Positions 8,722-17,249 of a stretch of DNA of 64,000 nt are shown piece after piece. The notes below the pieces were generated by a model, which had not been told where the DNA came from, searched no databases, and saw only the letters and a program-made list of their open reading frames with translations. The position numbers were made by a program, and so were the translations under genes. This DNA is from Macromonas nakdongensis (GTDB lineage: Bacteria > Pseudomonadota > Gammaproteobacteria > Burkholderiales > Burkholderiaceae_C): assembly GCF_002837145.1 (NCBI RefSeq), contig NZ_NWMV01000009.1:29364-93363 (forward strand). The letters are read 5' to 3'. Within the stretch, counting starts at the first letter, position 1. Each line of letters opens with the position of its first letter.

Positions 8722-9855
8722 TCAGATCACCTCCAACTCCGCGTTGAGCGAACCGGCCGCCTTCAGCGCCTGAAGGATGGCCACCAGGTCCTGCGGCGTC
8801 ACGCCCAGGGCGTTGAGGGCACGCACCACGTCGCCCAGCTGGGGCGAGGCCTCCACCTGCATCAGCTTGCCGCCGTCCTGCGCCACCTGGATGTTGGCCT
8901 TCTCCGTGACCACGGTCTGTGCGGTGCTGGGCGCGAACGAATTGGGCTGGCTGACCTGCGGGGTCGAGCTGATGCTGACCGACAGGTTGCCGTGCGCCAC
9001 CGCGCTGGCCTTGAGCGATACCGACTGGTTCATCACCACCGAACCGGTGCGTGCGTTCACCACCACCCGCGCCACCGCGTTGGGAATCTCCAGCGGCAAC
9101 TCCTCCAGGTCGGCCACGAAGGCGACGCGCTCGTCGGGGCTGGGCGGCGCGCTCACGCGCACCGTGCGCCCGTCCATGGCCCGGGCCACGCCCGCGCCCT
9201 TGGCGGCGTTGATCGACGCGGCCACGCGGCGCGCGGTCTGGAAATCGTTGGCGTTGAGCGTCAGGTCGATCGACTCGCCGCTGAGGAAGGGCGTGGGCAC
9301 GCTGCGTTCCACCTGGCCGCCGGCGGGAATGCGCCCGGCGCTCAGGTGGTTCACCGTGACCGAACTGCCCCCAGCCGAAGCCCCCGCGCCGCCCACCAGC
9401 AGGTTGCCCTGGGCCAGCGCGTAGATCTGCCCGTCCACCCCGCGCAAGGGCGTGGTGATGAGGGTGCCGCCGCGCAGCGATTTGGCGTTGCCCGCCGACG
9501 ACACGGTCACGTCGATGGCCTGCCCCGGGCGGGCAAAAGCCGGCAGTTGCGCCGTCACCAGCACCGCCGCCACGTTTTTGGGCTGGGCCACCACGCCGGC
9601 CGGCAGGACGATGCCCATCTGCTGCAGGTAATTGGCCAGGCTCTGGCTGGTGTAGGGCATCTGCGAGGATTGGTCGCCGGTGCCGTCCAGTCCCACCACC
9701 AGCCCGTAACCGGTCAACTGGTTGCTGCGCACGCCCTGCACCGCCGCCACGTCCTTGATGCGCGCGGCCTGCGCCGGCGTGCTCAGCCAGCCGCCCAGGC
9801 CCACCAGGAGGGCCAGCGCCAGGCATCGAGAAGGGGTCAAAGCAAATCGGTTCAT
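8722..9855 (-). CDS. flgI: Flagellar P-ring protein FlgI
   Basis: Builds the periplasmic P ring, the bushing around the rod in the peptidoglycan layer. It has 377 residues, normal length. The Sec signal peptide (MNRFALTPSRCLALALLVGL, cleaved after AQA) precedes the mature start ARIKDVAAVQGVRSNQLTGY, highly conserved in FlgI. The C-terminus has the conserved LNALGVTPQDLVAILQALKA. AAGGA lies 5 bases before the ATG. It is exported by Sec, unlike most neighbouring rod and hook proteins, and needs FlgA as chaperone. Confidence 0.96.
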   Translation of the reverse strand: MNRFALTPSRCLALALLVGLGGWLSTPAQAARIKDVAAVQGVRSNQLTGYGLVVGLDGTGDQSSQMPYTSQSLANYLQQMGIVLPAGVVAQPKNVAAVLVTAQLPAFARPGQAIDVTVSSAGNAKSLRGGTLITTPLRGVDGQIYALAQGNLLVGGAGASAGGSSVTVNHLSAGRIPAGGQVERSVPTPFLSGESIDLTLNANDFQTARRVAASINAAKGAGVARAMDGRTVRVSAPPSPDERVAFVADLEELPLEIPNAVARVVVNARTGSVVMNQSVSLKASAVAHGNLSVSISSTPQVSQPNSFAPSTAQTVVTEKANIQVAQDGGKLMQVEASPQLGDVVRALNALGVTPQDLVAILQALKAAGSLNAELEVI

Positions 9856-9927
9856 GGGGGTCCTTTCCGGCGGCCGGGCCCCAAGCCCATCACCGCACGT
9901 ACCGCATGAACCGATTGTCGAAAAACT

Positions 9928-10638
9928 TTAGAACGGCAAAAGCGTCAAAAAGAAGCGGGAAAGCCAGCCAAATGTCTGCGCATCGTTCTGCGCCCCACGC
10001 CCGCGCGAGAGCACGCGCACGTTGGCCACCTGGGTGGACTGCACCGTGTTGCCCGGACGGATAGTGCGCGGGTCCACCGTGCCCGAGAACTGCAGCACGT
10101 CCACATTCTGGTTCACGCCGATCTGTTTTTCGCCAATGACGACCAGGTGCCCGTTGGGCAGCACATCGGTGACAGTGGCAGTGATGTTGCCGGTGAAGGT
10201 GTTGGTCGCCTCGGTGGCGCCGTCGCCATTGAAGGTGTTGCTCGACGCGGCCCCGGCCGTGAGCTTGCCCAGGGTGCTCGCATTCAGGAACGGGAAGGCG
10301 CTGACGCTGCCGCCCAGCTCGGACTCGCGGTTGACCGTGGACGAGGACTGCTGCGAGGCCGTCAGCCGTTCGGCGATCTGCACCGTCAGCGTGTCGCCCA
10401 CCAGGCGGGCGCGGTGGTCCTCGAAGCCCGGGCGGTAGCTGCTGGCGGCGAACAGGCTGCCCGTGGCCGGCCCCGGCTCGGTCGCCTGGGCCTGCGGGTA
10501 GACCAACTTGTCGGGGGCCTTGGCCAGGTCGACGTCGGGAATTTGCGAGAGCGAGGCGCAACCGGTCGCCGCGCAGGCGGCCAGGCCGAGCAGGGTCCAG
10601 GCCGCCGCGCGGCGCCACGGGTGGTGGGGGGTGTGCAT
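9928..10638 (-). CDS. flgH: Flagellar L-ring lipoprotein FlgH
   Basis: Outer-membrane lipoprotein forming the L ring. The chosen ATG at 10638 gives 236 residues beginning MHTPHHPWRRAAAWTLLGL and has GGAG eight bases upstream. A longer TTG-started reading (to 10659) has no better site and is less likely. The lipobox ends in ATGC at about residues 24-27, so the mature protein starts at that lipidated cysteine. The conserved body includes LTVQIAERLTASQQSSSTV and a C-terminal ring-forming region. It sits between flgG and flgI in the operon. Confidence 0.94.
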   Translation of the reverse strand: MHTPHHPWRRAAAWTLLGLAACAATGCASLSQIPDVDLAKAPDKLVYPQAQATEPGPATGSLFAASSYRPGFEDHRARLVGDTLTVQIAERLTASQQSSSTVNRESELGGSVSAFPFLNASTLGKLTAGAASSNTFNGDGATEATNTFTGNITATVTDVLPNGHLVVIGEKQIGVNQNVDVLQFSGTVDPRTIRPGNTVQSTQVANVRVLSRGRGAQNDAQTFGWLSRFFLTLLPF

Positions 10639-10679
10639 GTCGTCAGCTCCAGCGGGCAAGGCGTGGGGTCATCCAGGGC

Positions 10680-11468
10680 TCAGAGCTGGCCCAGGCGTTG
10701 CAGCATCTGGTCCGAGGTCTGGATCGCCTTGGAATTCATCTCGTAGGCCCGCTGGGTCTGGATCATGGTCACCAGTTCCTGCACCACGTTCACGTTCGAC
10801 GATTCCAGGTACCCCTGCAGCACCTCGCCCAGGCCCTCGGCACCGGGCTCGCCGGTGGTCGGGGCACCCGAGGCCACGGTTTCGGTGTAAAGGTTCTGCC
10901 CGCGCGGCTCCAGGCCGGCCGGGTTGATGAAGTTGGCCAGCTCGATCGAACCGATCTGCTGCGGCGTCGGGTTGTTGCCGATGACGGCGGTGGCCACCCC
11001 GTCCTTGCCGATGGTGACGCTGCGCGCGCCCTCGGGCACGGTGACGCCGCCCAGCACCCGCAGACCGTTGTTGGTCACCATCTGCCCCTGGGCGTTGATC
11101 TTGAAGGTGCCGTCGCGGGTGTAGGCGGTGCTGCCGTCGGCCATTTCCACCTGGAAAAAGCCGTTGCCGTTGATCGCCACGTCGAAGCCGTTCTGGCTTT
11201 CCTGCAAACTGCCCTGGGTGTAGGTGCGGGCCGTGCCCACGGTGCGCACCCCCAGCCCCAGGTGCAAGCCCGTGGGCAGTTCGTTCTGCTGCGTGGCGTT
11301 GCCGCCGGCCTGGCGCAGGTTCTGGTAAATCAGGTCCTCGAACAGCGCGGTGCCGCGCTTGAAACCGGCCGTGGACACGTTCGCCAGGTTGTGCGAAATC
11401 ACGTCCATCTGGGTTTGCTGTGCCTGCATGCCGGTGGCGGAAATGCCCAGCGAATTGACGAGTGCCAT
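10680..11468 (-). CDS. flgG: Flagellar distal rod protein FlgG
   Basis: Distal rod subunit exported by the flagellar type III apparatus, 262 residues as usual. The N-terminal D0 motif QTQMDVISHNLANVSTAGFK and the C-terminal NVVQELVTMIQTQRAYEMNS form the paired helices of rod proteins. The intermediate segment NGFDVAINGNGFFQVEMADG is characteristic of FlgG. The N-terminus begins MALVNSLGISATGM rather than the commoner MIRSLWIAKTGL, a mild divergence. Within the flg operon. Confidence 0.96.
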   Translation of the reverse strand: MALVNSLGISATGMQAQQTQMDVISHNLANVSTAGFKRGTALFEDLIYQNLRQAGGNATQQNELPTGLHLGLGVRTVGTARTYTQGSLQESQNGFDVAINGNGFFQVEMADGSTAYTRDGTFKINAQGQMVTNNGLRVLGGVTVPEGARSVTIGKDGVATAVIGNNPTPQQIGSIELANFINPAGLEPRGQNLYTETVASGAPTTGEPGAEGLGEVLQGYLESSNVNVVQELVTMIQTQRAYEMNSKAIQTSDQMLQRLGQL

Positions 11469-11507
11469 GGTGTTACTCCTGTCTTATCGGGTTGATGCTA
11501 GTGGGCC

Positions 11508-12248
11508 TCAACCGTTCATGCTCAGCAGTTGACTGGCACTTTGGTCGTTCTTTTCGGCGTTTTGCAGCATCTTCATCTGCACCTCGAACTGGCGCGCCAC
11601 GCTGATCATGCCCACCATGGCCTCCACCGCGTTCACGTTCGAGCCTTCCAGCACGCCGTCGGCCAGCCGGGCGCTTTCGTCCTGCGGCAAGGGGTTGCCG
11701 CCGCCGGCACGGAACAGGCCGTCGTCGCCGCGTTGCAGGCGATCGGTGGCGTTGGGCGTCACCAGTTTGAGCTGGCCCAGCTGCTCTTTTTCCTGGCCCG
11801 GCACCTGGCCGGTCACGGTGCCGTCCGAACCGATGCTGACGCGTGCGCCCTGCGGCACGGTGATCGGGGCGCCGCCATTGCCCAGCATCGGCAGGCCGGA
11901 ATGGCCCACCAGCTCGCCCGTGGACGACACCTGCAAGGCGCCGGCACGGGTGTAGGCCTCGGTGCCGTCCAGCCCCTGGATGGCGAAGTAAGCATTGCCC
12001 TGCGCCGCCACGTCCAGGTTGCGGCCGGTCGCCGTCATGGTGCCGGGCGCCTCCAGGTGGCCGGCGGTGGCCTCCAGGGCGTGCACCCGGGTGGTGGCAC
12101 CGTCGCCGCGCAAAGGCACATCGCGGAAGGTGGCCAACTGCGCCCGGAAACCGTTGGTGTTGACGTTGGCCAGGTTTTGCGACAGCAACTGCTGCCGGTG
12201 CATCGCGGCGGATGCGCCGGTCAGGGCGGTGTAGATCAGGCGGTCCAT
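11508..12248 (-). CDS. flgF: Flagellar proximal rod protein FlgF
   Basis: Proximal rod subunit of 246 residues. It has the rod-family D0 motif HRQQLLSQNLANVNTNGFRA and the central NLDVAAQGNAYFAIQ. The C-terminal helix (NAVEAMVGMISVARQFEVQM) is the partner segment. The start MDRLIYTALTGASAAM is the classic FlgF beginning, so this ATG is secure. It lies between flgE and flgG as in the enterobacterial flg operon. Confidence 0.96.
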   Translation of the reverse strand: MDRLIYTALTGASAAMHRQQLLSQNLANVNTNGFRAQLATFRDVPLRGDGATTRVHALEATAGHLEAPGTMTATGRNLDVAAQGNAYFAIQGLDGTEAYTRAGALQVSSTGELVGHSGLPMLGNGGAPITVPQGARVSIGSDGTVTGQVPGQEKEQLGQLKLVTPNATDRLQRGDDGLFRAGGGNPLPQDESARLADGVLEGSNVNAVEAMVGMISVARQFEVQMKMLQNAEKNDQSASQLLSMNG

Positions 12249-12294
12249 GGCTCAACCTCGCGGCAAAGGGGTGTCCGGGCTCAGGCTGCGCCGA

Positions 12295-13779
12295 TCAGCG
12301 CAGGTTCACCAGGGTCTGCAGGACCTGGTCCTGCGTCTTGATGGTCTGGGCGTTGGCCTGGTAGGTGCGCTGCGCGGTGATCATGTTCACCAGTTCCTGC
12401 GTCAGCTCCACGTTGGACTCTTCCAGCGCGCCCGAACGCAGCGAACCCAGGTTGCCCGCTCCCGGCGGCGACAGCGCCGGCTCGCCCGACGCCGCGGTCT
12501 CCACCCAGTAGCCGCCGTTGATCGGCGCCAGCCCGCCGACGTTGCGGAAGTTGGCCAGGTAGATCTGGTCCTCCGGATCCACGATCGTTTCGCCGTTGGA
12601 GTAGCGGGCCGAGATGTTGCCATCGGACTCCACTTCGATACCGACCAGATCGCCCTTGGCCCGGCCGTCCTGCTCCACCGAGGTGACGTTGAACTCGCCC
12701 GCGAACTGAGTGGCGTTGAGCAGGTCCAGTTCGACGTTGAAGGCACTGGTAGCCTCGGTCGGCACGCGCACCCCGCTGATGGTCAGGTTGGGCGGCGGGT
12801 TGCTGGCGCTGAAGCCGGTGCTGGTGTCGGCCGGATCGAAATCGGCCGCCGCACGGGTGGCCAGGATCTTGCCGCGCTCGTCGAACTGCACGCTGCCCAC
12901 GTAGTTGGTGGCCACCACCGTGTCCGGGCCGGTGACGGCGGTGTAGGTGGCCGGCGTCGCGGTCGCACCAGCGGTCAAGGTCGCTTGGGAATAAAAGGTG
13001 CCGTCGGCCCCCACATACATGGGCGCCGTCACATCGGGAGTGGGAGGTGTAGCCGTGGGATCACCCGGGGTCACCACCTCCGAAAATCCGGCCGGTACGA
13101 TTGGGTTGCCATTGGCGTCGGTGTAGTAGGTGCTGCCGCTCGGGATCTCGGTCGGGTAGCTGGCAAACACATCCCAGGTGTTGGCGGCGGTCTTGCGGTA
13201 GTAGGTGTCCACGTTGATGGACGCGCCCTGGCTGTCAAAGATCTGCGCGGTGGTGCCGTAGGTGGTCAGGGGCACGGGCACGTCCAGGCTCGGGTCGTTC
13301 CACACCGGCGCCCGGGTGTCCAGGTTCAGTTCCAGCGCGATGTTGGTGGACTGCTCGCCGGAAATGCCGGCGTTGGTCGGCAACACGATCGGCACCCCCA
13401 GCTTGTTCAGCAGCTTGGCACCGTCGTTGGTGACGATGTTGCCCTCCGGGTTGAGCTTGAAGTTGCCGGCCCGGGTGTACCCGACGGAGCCGTTGGGCAG
13501 CTCCACCTTGAAGAAGCCGGCGCCGTTGATGGCCACGTCCAGGTCGTTGCCCGTCACGGTGATGTTGCCCTGCGTGAACTGCTGCGACACGGCCGCCACC
13601 GTGGTGCCGATGCCGAAGCCGCCACTGCCCGTGGCCGCCAGCGACGAGGCATAGGCCTCGGCGAACTCGGCGCGCGAGGACTTCATGCCGTAGGTGTTGG
13701 CGTTGGCGATGTTGTGCCCGATCACGTCCAGGTTTTTGGACGCGGCGTTCAGGCCCGAAAGTCCGGTGTTGAAGCTCAT
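12295..13779 (-). CDS. flgE: Flagellar hook protein FlgE
   Basis: Hook subunit, the flexible universal joint, 494 residues against 402 in Salmonella. The N-terminus (MSFNTGLSGLNAASKNLDVI, then GHNIANANTYGMKSSR) and C-terminus (TQELVNMITAQRTYQANAQT) are the conserved D0 helices. The excess length is a central variable region at about residues 150-330, rich in threonine, proline and alanine, forming the outer hook surface. It follows flgD in the operon, the scaffold on which it assembles. Confidence 0.96.
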   Translation of the reverse strand: MSFNTGLSGLNAASKNLDVIGHNIANANTYGMKSSRAEFAEAYASSLAATGSGGFGIGTTVAAVSQQFTQGNITVTGNDLDVAINGAGFFKVELPNGSVGYTRAGNFKLNPEGNIVTNDGAKLLNKLGVPIVLPTNAGISGEQSTNIALELNLDTRAPVWNDPSLDVPVPLTTYGTTAQIFDSQGASINVDTYYRKTAANTWDVFASYPTEIPSGSTYYTDANGNPIVPAGFSEVVTPGDPTATPPTPDVTAPMYVGADGTFYSQATLTAGATATPATYTAVTGPDTVVATNYVGSVQFDERGKILATRAAADFDPADTSTGFSASNPPPNLTISGVRVPTEATSAFNVELDLLNATQFAGEFNVTSVEQDGRAKGDLVGIEVESDGNISARYSNGETIVDPEDQIYLANFRNVGGLAPINGGYWVETAASGEPALSPPGAGNLGSLRSGALEESNVELTQELVNMITAQRTYQANAQTIKTQDQVLQTLVNLR

Positions 13780-13823
13780 GGCGATTTCCTTTCAGGAGAA
13801 ATGGGGGGTGCGGCACCGCCGCG

Positions 13824-14483
13824 TCACATAAAGGCTTGCACCTGGTCGTAGCCCACGGTCTGGCCGGCGCTGGTGCGCAGGGTCATCGCGCCGTCGCTCA
13901 TGCCCACGGCCTCGACCCGCTGGGGCGAGAGGGTCGTCACCGCCACCGCGTTCTGGCCCGAGGTGGCAGTCACGCGGAAGGTCCCGACGGTGGCGGGGTC
14001 GATGCCGTTGGCGTTCCAGTCGAAGAATTGCTGGCCGGCCGCCTGTGCGCCGAGCCGCAGGGTGCCCAGCAGGTTGCCGGCCTTGCCCATCACGTCCACG
14101 GTCACGCTGTCGGCGCTGCTGGCCAGGCTGAAAGCGCCATGGCCCACGCCGGCGTCGTCAAAGCTCAGCCGGTTGCCCGCCACCAGCACCTCGCGCCCCA
14201 CCAGCGAGGCACCCTGCATCGCCTGCAAGGCGGCAAACTGGGTGCCCATGCCCTTGAGCGTCTCGTTCAGCTGCTGGATGCCCGTCACCGTGTTGATCTG
14301 CGCCATCTGCGAGGTCATCTGGGCGTTGTCCATGGGGTTGAGCGGGTCCTGGTTCTGCAACTGGGCCACGAACAGGTTGAGGAAGCGCTCCTGCGCCGCC
14401 GCCGGGTCGGTGTTGGCGGCGGTGCTGCCGCCAGCGGCGTTGTAGGCGTTGATCTGGTCGTTGGTCAGGGCGGTCATGTACAT
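13824..14483 (-). CDS. flgD: Flagellar hook-capping protein FlgD
   Basis: Scaffold that caps the growing hook and is discarded when it is complete; 219 residues. The N-terminal signature with FLNLFVAQLQNQDPLNPMDN followed by AQMTSQMAQINTV is diagnostic. The C-terminal half is the tudor/FnIII-like domain. ATG at 14483 has GGAG six bases upstream; another ATG two codons later is possible but less well placed. It lies between flgC and flgE. Confidence 0.95.
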   Translation of the reverse strand: MYMTALTNDQINAYNAAGGSTAANTDPAAAQERFLNLFVAQLQNQDPLNPMDNAQMTSQMAQINTVTGIQQLNETLKGMGTQFAALQAMQGASLVGREVLVAGNRLSFDDAGVGHGAFSLASSADSVTVDVMGKAGNLLGTLRLGAQAAGQQFFDWNANGIDPATVGTFRVTATSGQNAVAVTTLSPQRVEAVGMSDGAMTLRTSAGQTVGYDQVQAFM

Positions 14484-14502
14484 GGTTGGCTCCGGCGCGG
14501 GC

Positions 14503-14910
14503 TCACTGGCCCATCTGCAAGGTCTTGAGCATCAGCGTCTTGGCGGTGTTCATCACCTCGACGTTGTTCTGGTACGAGCGCGACGCCGAGATCATGTTGA
14601 CCATCTCCTCCACCGGGTTCACGTTGGAATGGGTCACATAGCCCTGAGCGTCGGCCTGGGGGTGCTGCGGGCTGAACTCGCGGCGGTTGGGCGCAGCGCT
14701 TTCCACCACGTTGACCACCTTCACACCGGCCGAGGCCTGACCGTTGCCCATGGGCACGGTCTGGAACATCACCTGGCGCGCCTTGTAGGCCTGGCCGTCA
14801 GGACCGGCGACCGCATCGGCGTTGGCCAGGTTGCTGGCCACGGTGTTCAGGCGCTGGGCCTGCGCACTGATGGCGCTGCCCGAGACGTTGAAAATGTTGA
14901 ACATCGACAC
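14503..14910 (-). CDS. flgC: Flagellar proximal rod protein FlgC
   Basis: Proximal rod subunit of 135 residues, the normal size. The paired motif RLNTVASNLANADAVAGPDG near the N-terminus and NPVEEMVNMISASRSYQNNV near the C-terminus is the standard FlgC pattern. It follows flgB by 11 bases, so both are co-translated in sequence. All catalytic or binding roles are structural. Confidence 0.96.
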   Translation of the reverse strand: MSMFNIFNVSGSAISAQAQRLNTVASNLANADAVAGPDGQAYKARQVMFQTVPMGNGQASAGVKVVNVVESAAPNRREFSPQHPQADAQGYVTHSNVNPVEEMVNMISASRSYQNNVEVMNTAKTLMLKTLQMGQ

Positions 14911-14921
14911 GATCCCACTCC

Positions 14922-15338
14922 TTATTGGCCCTGGATGGCCGCGAGCATGGTCTTGACGTGACCGTTGATGAAACGCAGGGTCGATTCGTACTGGATGGCG
15001 TTTTCGGTGAAGTTCGCGCGCTGTTGATCCAGATCGACGCTGTTCCCGTCCAGACTGGGCTGGGTCTGCACCGTGTAGTCGGCCTTCACCTGCTCGCTCA
15101 CCCCGCCCTGGCTGCTCCAGGTGCGCAGGTGGCCGGCGTCGTTGCCGGCCAGGGCACCGCGGCCGCTGCCGGCCCGATCCATCACGTCGCGCAAGGCGGC
15201 GTCGAACTTGAAGTCGCGCGCCACATAGCCCGGCGTGTCGGCGTTGGCGATGTTGCTGGCAATCACCTGCTGGCGGTGCGCGCGCAACTGCAGCACGCTG
15301 GAGAACTGCTCCATCCGATTCGTCAGCTGTTCAAACAT
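14922..15338 (-). CDS. flgB: Flagellar proximal rod protein FlgB
   Basis: First gene of the leftward flg operon, encoding a proximal rod subunit of 138 residues. The start at 15338 (MFEQLTNRMEQFSSVLQLRA) has GGAGG five bases upstream and matches the family. The open frame continues upstream to 15761 but that part is low-complexity and lies over the flgA start, so it is rejected. Motif QQVIASNIANADTPGYVARD is diagnostic. Divergent from flgA across a 152-base promoter region. Confidence 0.95.
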   Translation of the reverse strand: MFEQLTNRMEQFSSVLQLRAHRQQVIASNIANADTPGYVARDFKFDAALRDVMDRAGSGRGALAGNDAGHLRTWSSQGGVSEQVKADYTVQTQPSLDGNSVDLDQQRANFTENAIQYESTLRFINGHVKTMLAAIQGQ

Positions 15339-15490
15339 GAGCACCTCCAGAACTTGCGGTGCCAGGACACCATGCCCCGGTGGAGTGATTGTCAAAAACT
15401 TGAGCGTTTTCAATCCCCCAAATAAGCCGGCCCCGGCCCGGCATTTCCGCGCTTTGCCGGCCGCCCCGGGGGCTACAGTCGGTCCCCAAG
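15339..15490. promoter_or_regulatory. Divergent flgB/flgA regulatory region
   Basis: This 152-base gap holds the promoters of flgB (leftward) and flgA (rightward). Its only A+T-rich stretch is about 15385-15425. Read leftward it contains TTGAAA, then TTTTTGACAATC, a possible promoter for flgB with imperfect spacing. TACAGT at 15474-15479 is a weak candidate -10 for flgA. No sigma-28 or sigma-54 consensus is seen. Early flagellar operons of this group often depend on FlhDC, but I cannot define an FlhDC box here. Confidence 0.4.
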
Positions 15491-16228
15491 ATGTCACACC
15501 GTGCCCGCCTTTCCCACCGACCCACGCCCGCCCACCGCTGGGCCTGGGCGGTGGCGTGTGCGGGCTGGGCCACCCTGGCCCCACCGGCCCAGGCCAACCC
15601 GTCCTGGAACGCCGAGGCCCAGCAATGGATCGCGCAGCAGCTGGCGGCAGAAGCTCCGGCCGCCCTGCCGTTGCGCCCCGAGGTGACGGTGGGCCAACTC
15701 GACAGCCGGCTGCAACTGGCCCCCTGCGCCCGCGTCGAACCCTACCTCCCCACGGGCACACGCCTCTGGGGGCGCAGCCGCATCGGGCTGCGCTGCGTCC
15801 AGGGGCCGGTGCTCTGGAACGTGTTCCTGCCCATCACCGTCAAGGCCTGGGGCCCGGCCTGGGTGGTGCGCCAGCCCATCGCCCGCGGCACTGCGCTGGA
15901 AGCGTCCCAGTTCGAAGCCACCGAGGTCGACTGGGCCGAGGGCGGCGCTCCGGTCCTGGCCCGCCCCGAAGACTGGATCGGTCAGCAGGCGGACCGCGCA
16001 CTGGCGCCCGGCCAGGTGCTGCGCAAAGGCATGGTCAGCGTGGCGCAGGCCTTTGCCGCCGGCACCCAGGTGCGCGTGCGCGTCCAAGGCAATGGCTTCA
16101 CCCTGATGGCCACCGGGGCCGCCATCACCCACGGCTATGTGGGCGAAACCGCGCGGGTGCGCATGCCCAACCGCAAGATCCTGAGCGGCACCGTGCGCAA
16201 CGCCGACACGGTGGACATCTCGCTCTGA
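15491..16228 (+). CDS. flgA: Flagellar P-ring assembly chaperone FlgA
   Basis: Periplasmic chaperone needed for P-ring formation by FlgI. It has 245 residues with a signal peptide containing WAWAVACAGWATLAPPAQA and cleavage before NPSW. The C-terminal SAF-like domain contains RPIARGTAL-type residues (VVRQPIARGTALEASQFEA), then the terminal conserved NRKILSGTVRNADTVDI. Transcribed divergently from flgB, with flgM about 157 bases downstream from its own promoter, a common arrangement. Confidence 0.94.
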   Translation: MSHRARLSHRPTPAHRWAWAVACAGWATLAPPAQANPSWNAEAQQWIAQQLAAEAPAALPLRPEVTVGQLDSRLQLAPCARVEPYLPTGTRLWGRSRIGLRCVQGPVLWNVFLPITVKAWGPAWVVRQPIARGTALEASQFEATEVDWAEGGAPVLARPEDWIGQQADRALAPGQVLRKGMVSVAQAFAAGTQVRVRVQGNGFTLMATGAAITHGYVGETARVRMPNRKILSGTVRNADTVDISL

Positions 16229-16319
16229 GGCGTTGCCGGGCGCCCTCCGCCCGCCATTGACTGTCGGATTCTGCCCACACCCGGGGTTTTCGACCGCGCC
16301 ACTTTTTTGAAAAAAGGGG

Positions 16320-16346
16320 TAAAGTCCCTCCATCAATGGTCGATAA
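16320..16346 (+). promoter_or_regulatory. Sigma-28 (FliA) promoter for flgM
   Basis: TAAA at 16320-16323, then 15 bases, then GTCGATAA at 16339-16346. This matches the sigma-28 consensus TAAA-N15-GCCGATAA at all but one position. It lies 39 bases before the flgM start, so flgM and flgN are expressed as late flagellar genes. FlgM can thus be replenished by the sigma factor it restrains. Confidence 0.88.
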
Positions 16347-16385
16347 CTCTCCCAAAGGCCCGTCACTGGGCACCTGGAGAGCGTC

Positions 16386-16739
16386 ATGAAACTCGGAAAC
16401 CTGCCGGAAAAGCCCCTCAACAACCTGTCTGCTGGCCCCAACAAGCCCGCAGACGGTGCGGCCGCATCCGTTCAAAGCACCGACACCGCTGCCGCTGCCC
16501 AAACCGCCAGCGTGGCGGTCAAGTTGTCGGCCGTGACGCAGACCATGACCAACGGCGTGGCCCGCTCCGGCACAGACGTGTTCAACGCCGAAAAAGTGGA
16601 GGCCATGCGCGCCGCCATTGCCAACGGCTCCTTCTCGGTCAACGCCGAAGCCATTGCCGACAAGCTGCTGGGCAACGCCCGTGAAATGCTGAGCGTGGCC
16701 AGCGCCTCCTCGGGCAACGACCGCAGCGCCCCCGTCTGA
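16386..16739 (+). CDS. flgM: Anti-sigma-28 factor FlgM
   Basis: Binds and inhibits FliA until the hook-basal body is finished, then is exported. It has 117 residues, a little longer than the ~97 of Salmonella. The N-terminal 45 residues are unstructured and rich in Ala, Pro and Ser. The C-terminal sigma-28-binding region contains VFNAEKVEAMRAAIANGSF and AEAIADKLL. The start has GGAGAG nine bases upstream. Driven by the sigma-28 promoter at 16320-16346; flgN follows by 22 bases. Confidence 0.93.
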   Translation: MKLGNLPEKPLNNLSAGPNKPADGAAASVQSTDTAAAAQTASVAVKLSAVTQTMTNGVARSGTDVFNAEKVEAMRAAIANGSFSVNAEAIADKLLGNAREMLSVASASSGNDRSAPV

Positions 16740-16761
16740 GGCGCGGTCGCCCCCTGTCTCC

Positions 16762-17154
16762 ATGACGCAGCCCGACTGGTCGCCCAGCCTGGAACAACTG
16801 GACACCCTGGACCAGCACTTGGAGCGCGCCTTGCAGGCCGCGCTGGACAGCGTGCGGCTCGGCACCGCCGACGCCCTGGTGCAGTGCTGCGCCGAACTGG
16901 GCCCGGCCCTGCAGCAGGCCCTGCCCACCCTGGCCCAGGCCATCCAATGGGGCGAGCCCCCGACCGCCTTCCGCGTGAAATTGCAGGCCTTGCAAAAACG
17001 CCTGGAACTGTTGCAGCAAACCCAGGCCCGGCTGGCTGCCAGCAACCAGCAAGCCCTGGGGCTGCTGTTCCCGACCGACCAGATCCAGGCCTACAGCCGC
17101 CTGGGCCCAGCGCGCGGCCCGGGCCTGGGCAGCGCCGCCTACCTCAAGGCCTGA
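16762..17154 (+). CDS. flgN: Flagellar export chaperone FlgN
   Basis: Cytoplasmic chaperone for the hook-associated proteins FlgK and FlgL. It has 130 residues and is mostly alpha-helical with a leucine/glutamine-rich pattern (KLQALQKRLELLQQTQARLA) and the terminal AYSRLGPARG-type segment seen in beta-proteobacterial FlgN. Sequence conservation of FlgN is low, so the call leans on length, helix content and position after flgM. A clear terminator follows. Confidence 0.85.
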   Translation: MTQPDWSPSLEQLDTLDQHLERALQAALDSVRLGTADALVQCCAELGPALQQALPTLAQAIQWGEPPTAFRVKLQALQKRLELLQQTQARLAASNQQALGLLFPTDQIQAYSRLGPARGPGLGSAAYLKA

Positions 17155-17174
17155 GAACCCCCGACCCCAACACG

Positions 17175-17203
17175 AACAGGCCCACTCGGGGCCTGTTCTG
17201 TTT
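17175..17203 (+). terminator. Rho-independent terminator after flgN
   Basis: A perfect 9-base-pair stem, AACAGGCCC and GGGCCTGTT, with a 5-base loop (ACTCG), followed by CTGTTT. It lies 20 bases after the flgN stop. It separates the rightward flgMN unit from the leftward fliA end. Confidence 0.8.
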
Positions 17204-17249
17204 GGGCACTCAAGGGCCATGCCGCAGGAGCGGCGCACAGGCGCGGCGT

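Noticed and set aside
15339..15490. Sigma-54 promoter before flgB
   Set aside because: A TGGCAC occurs near 15355-15365 on the minus strand, but the required TTGC element at correct spacing is absent.
15339..15761. Extended FlgB reading frame starting at 15761
   Set aside because: The extra 141 residues are low-complexity and overlap flgA; the internal ATG at 15338 has a strong ribosome-binding site and matches FlgB.
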